The translations under genes were made by a program, and so were the position numbers. Shown one piece after another: positions 5,642-5,763 of a stretch of 5,763 bases of DNA (positions within the stretch are counted from its first letter, which is position 1; each line of letters starts with the position of its first letter). The notes below the pieces were generated by a model that had not been told where the DNA came from, did not search any database, and saw nothing but the letters and a program-made list of their open reading frames with translations. The stretch is from Clostridia bacterium (lineage in GTDB: Bacteria; Bacillota; Clostridia; Oscillospirales; Ruminococcaceae). The stretch spans positions 21,670-27,432 of the forward strand of contig WFLZ01000117.1 in NCBI GenBank assembly GCA_009177225.1. Direction: 5' to 3'.

Positions 5642-5763
5642 ATGATAAAAATTGACTTGAATGATGTTGACAAGTTTTTTGTCAAGGGTGAACTGATTCC
5701 GGCAATCTGCTATGAAGTGAACACTAAAACGGTTCTTATGCTTGCATACATGAACAAGGAAAG
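5642..5763 (+). CDS. hisI: Phosphoribosyl-AMP cyclohydrolase, N-terminal part (partial)
   Basis: The gene starts at ATG 5642, 6 bases after AGGAG (5631-5635), and runs off the right edge after 40 codons. GELIPAICYEVNTKTVLMLAYMNKE matches in order the conserved N-terminus of PR-AMP cyclohydrolase (LIPAI..., then VLMLAYMN); the zinc-binding cysteines and the catalytic core lie beyond the window. HisI hydrolyses the purine ring of PR-AMP to give ProFAR, the substrate of HisA. In many bacteria a HisE pyrophosphohydrolase domain is fused behind it (hisIE); that cannot be judged here. Its position at the distal end of the his gene run supports the call. Confidence 0.94.
   Translation, partial: MIKIDLNDVDKFFVKGELIPAICYEVNTKTVLMLAYMNKE

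Noticed and set aside
5667..5685. Inverted repeat TTGACAA/TTGTCAA early in hisI
   Set aside because: It falls within hisI codons 9-15 in an AT-rich context with a 5-base spacer; a weak hairpin at best and no evidence of an operator.

Overview
The window lies inside a histidine biosynthesis operon, all on the + strand: hisD (3' end only), hisC, hisB, hisH, hisA, an accessory ATP-grasp gene, hisF, a small membrane-protein gene, a GNAT acetyltransferase gene and hisI (5' end only). Strong AGGAGG-type ribosome sites, moderately low GC, a monofunctional HisB and the hisD-C-B-H-A-F-I order suggest a Firmicute of the class Clostridia, perhaps Ruminococcus or a relative. The phylum is fairly safe. 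The genus is a guess from general protein flavour.

Layout: bases 1-85 are the end of hisD. A 59-base gap with a hairpin leads to hisC (145-1209). hisC, hisB, hisH and hisA are tightly packed: 8-base overlap, 1-base gap, 4-base ATGA overlap. They look translationally coupled. The packing breaks after hisA at 3118. An AT-rich block (about 3119-4107) holds a nearly complete R2K-type ATP-grasp gene without a usable start codon, plus a short orphan reading frame (3977-4066) that looks like a gene remnant. hisF (4108-4863) follows with its own strong ribosome site. Two non-histidine genes (4884-5219 and 5224-5628) then separate hisF from hisI (from 5642).

Working together: HisI opens the ring of PR-AMP and HisA isomerises ProFAR to PRFAR. 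HisH makes ammonia from glutamine and HisF uses it to give imidazole glycerol phosphate plus AICAR. HisB dehydrates that product, HisC transaminates it to histidinol phosphate, and HisD oxidises histidinol to histidine. hisG and a histidinol-phosphate phosphatase are not in the window, and the HisE domain would lie beyond the right edge. HisB has no phosphatase domain, so that step must be encoded elsewhere.

The most interesting region is the hisA-hisF junction. An AT-rich gene of a predicted peptide-ligase-like family sits inside a housekeeping operon, and its frame is open over the whole domain but lacks an ATG, GTG or TTG for the first 60 codons. It looks like a recent insertion decaying by a frameshift at its extreme 5' end, a sequence error, or less likely a gene with unusual initiation. 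I see no convincing internal promoter, Rho-independent terminator, tRNA, rRNA, IS element or CRISPR array.
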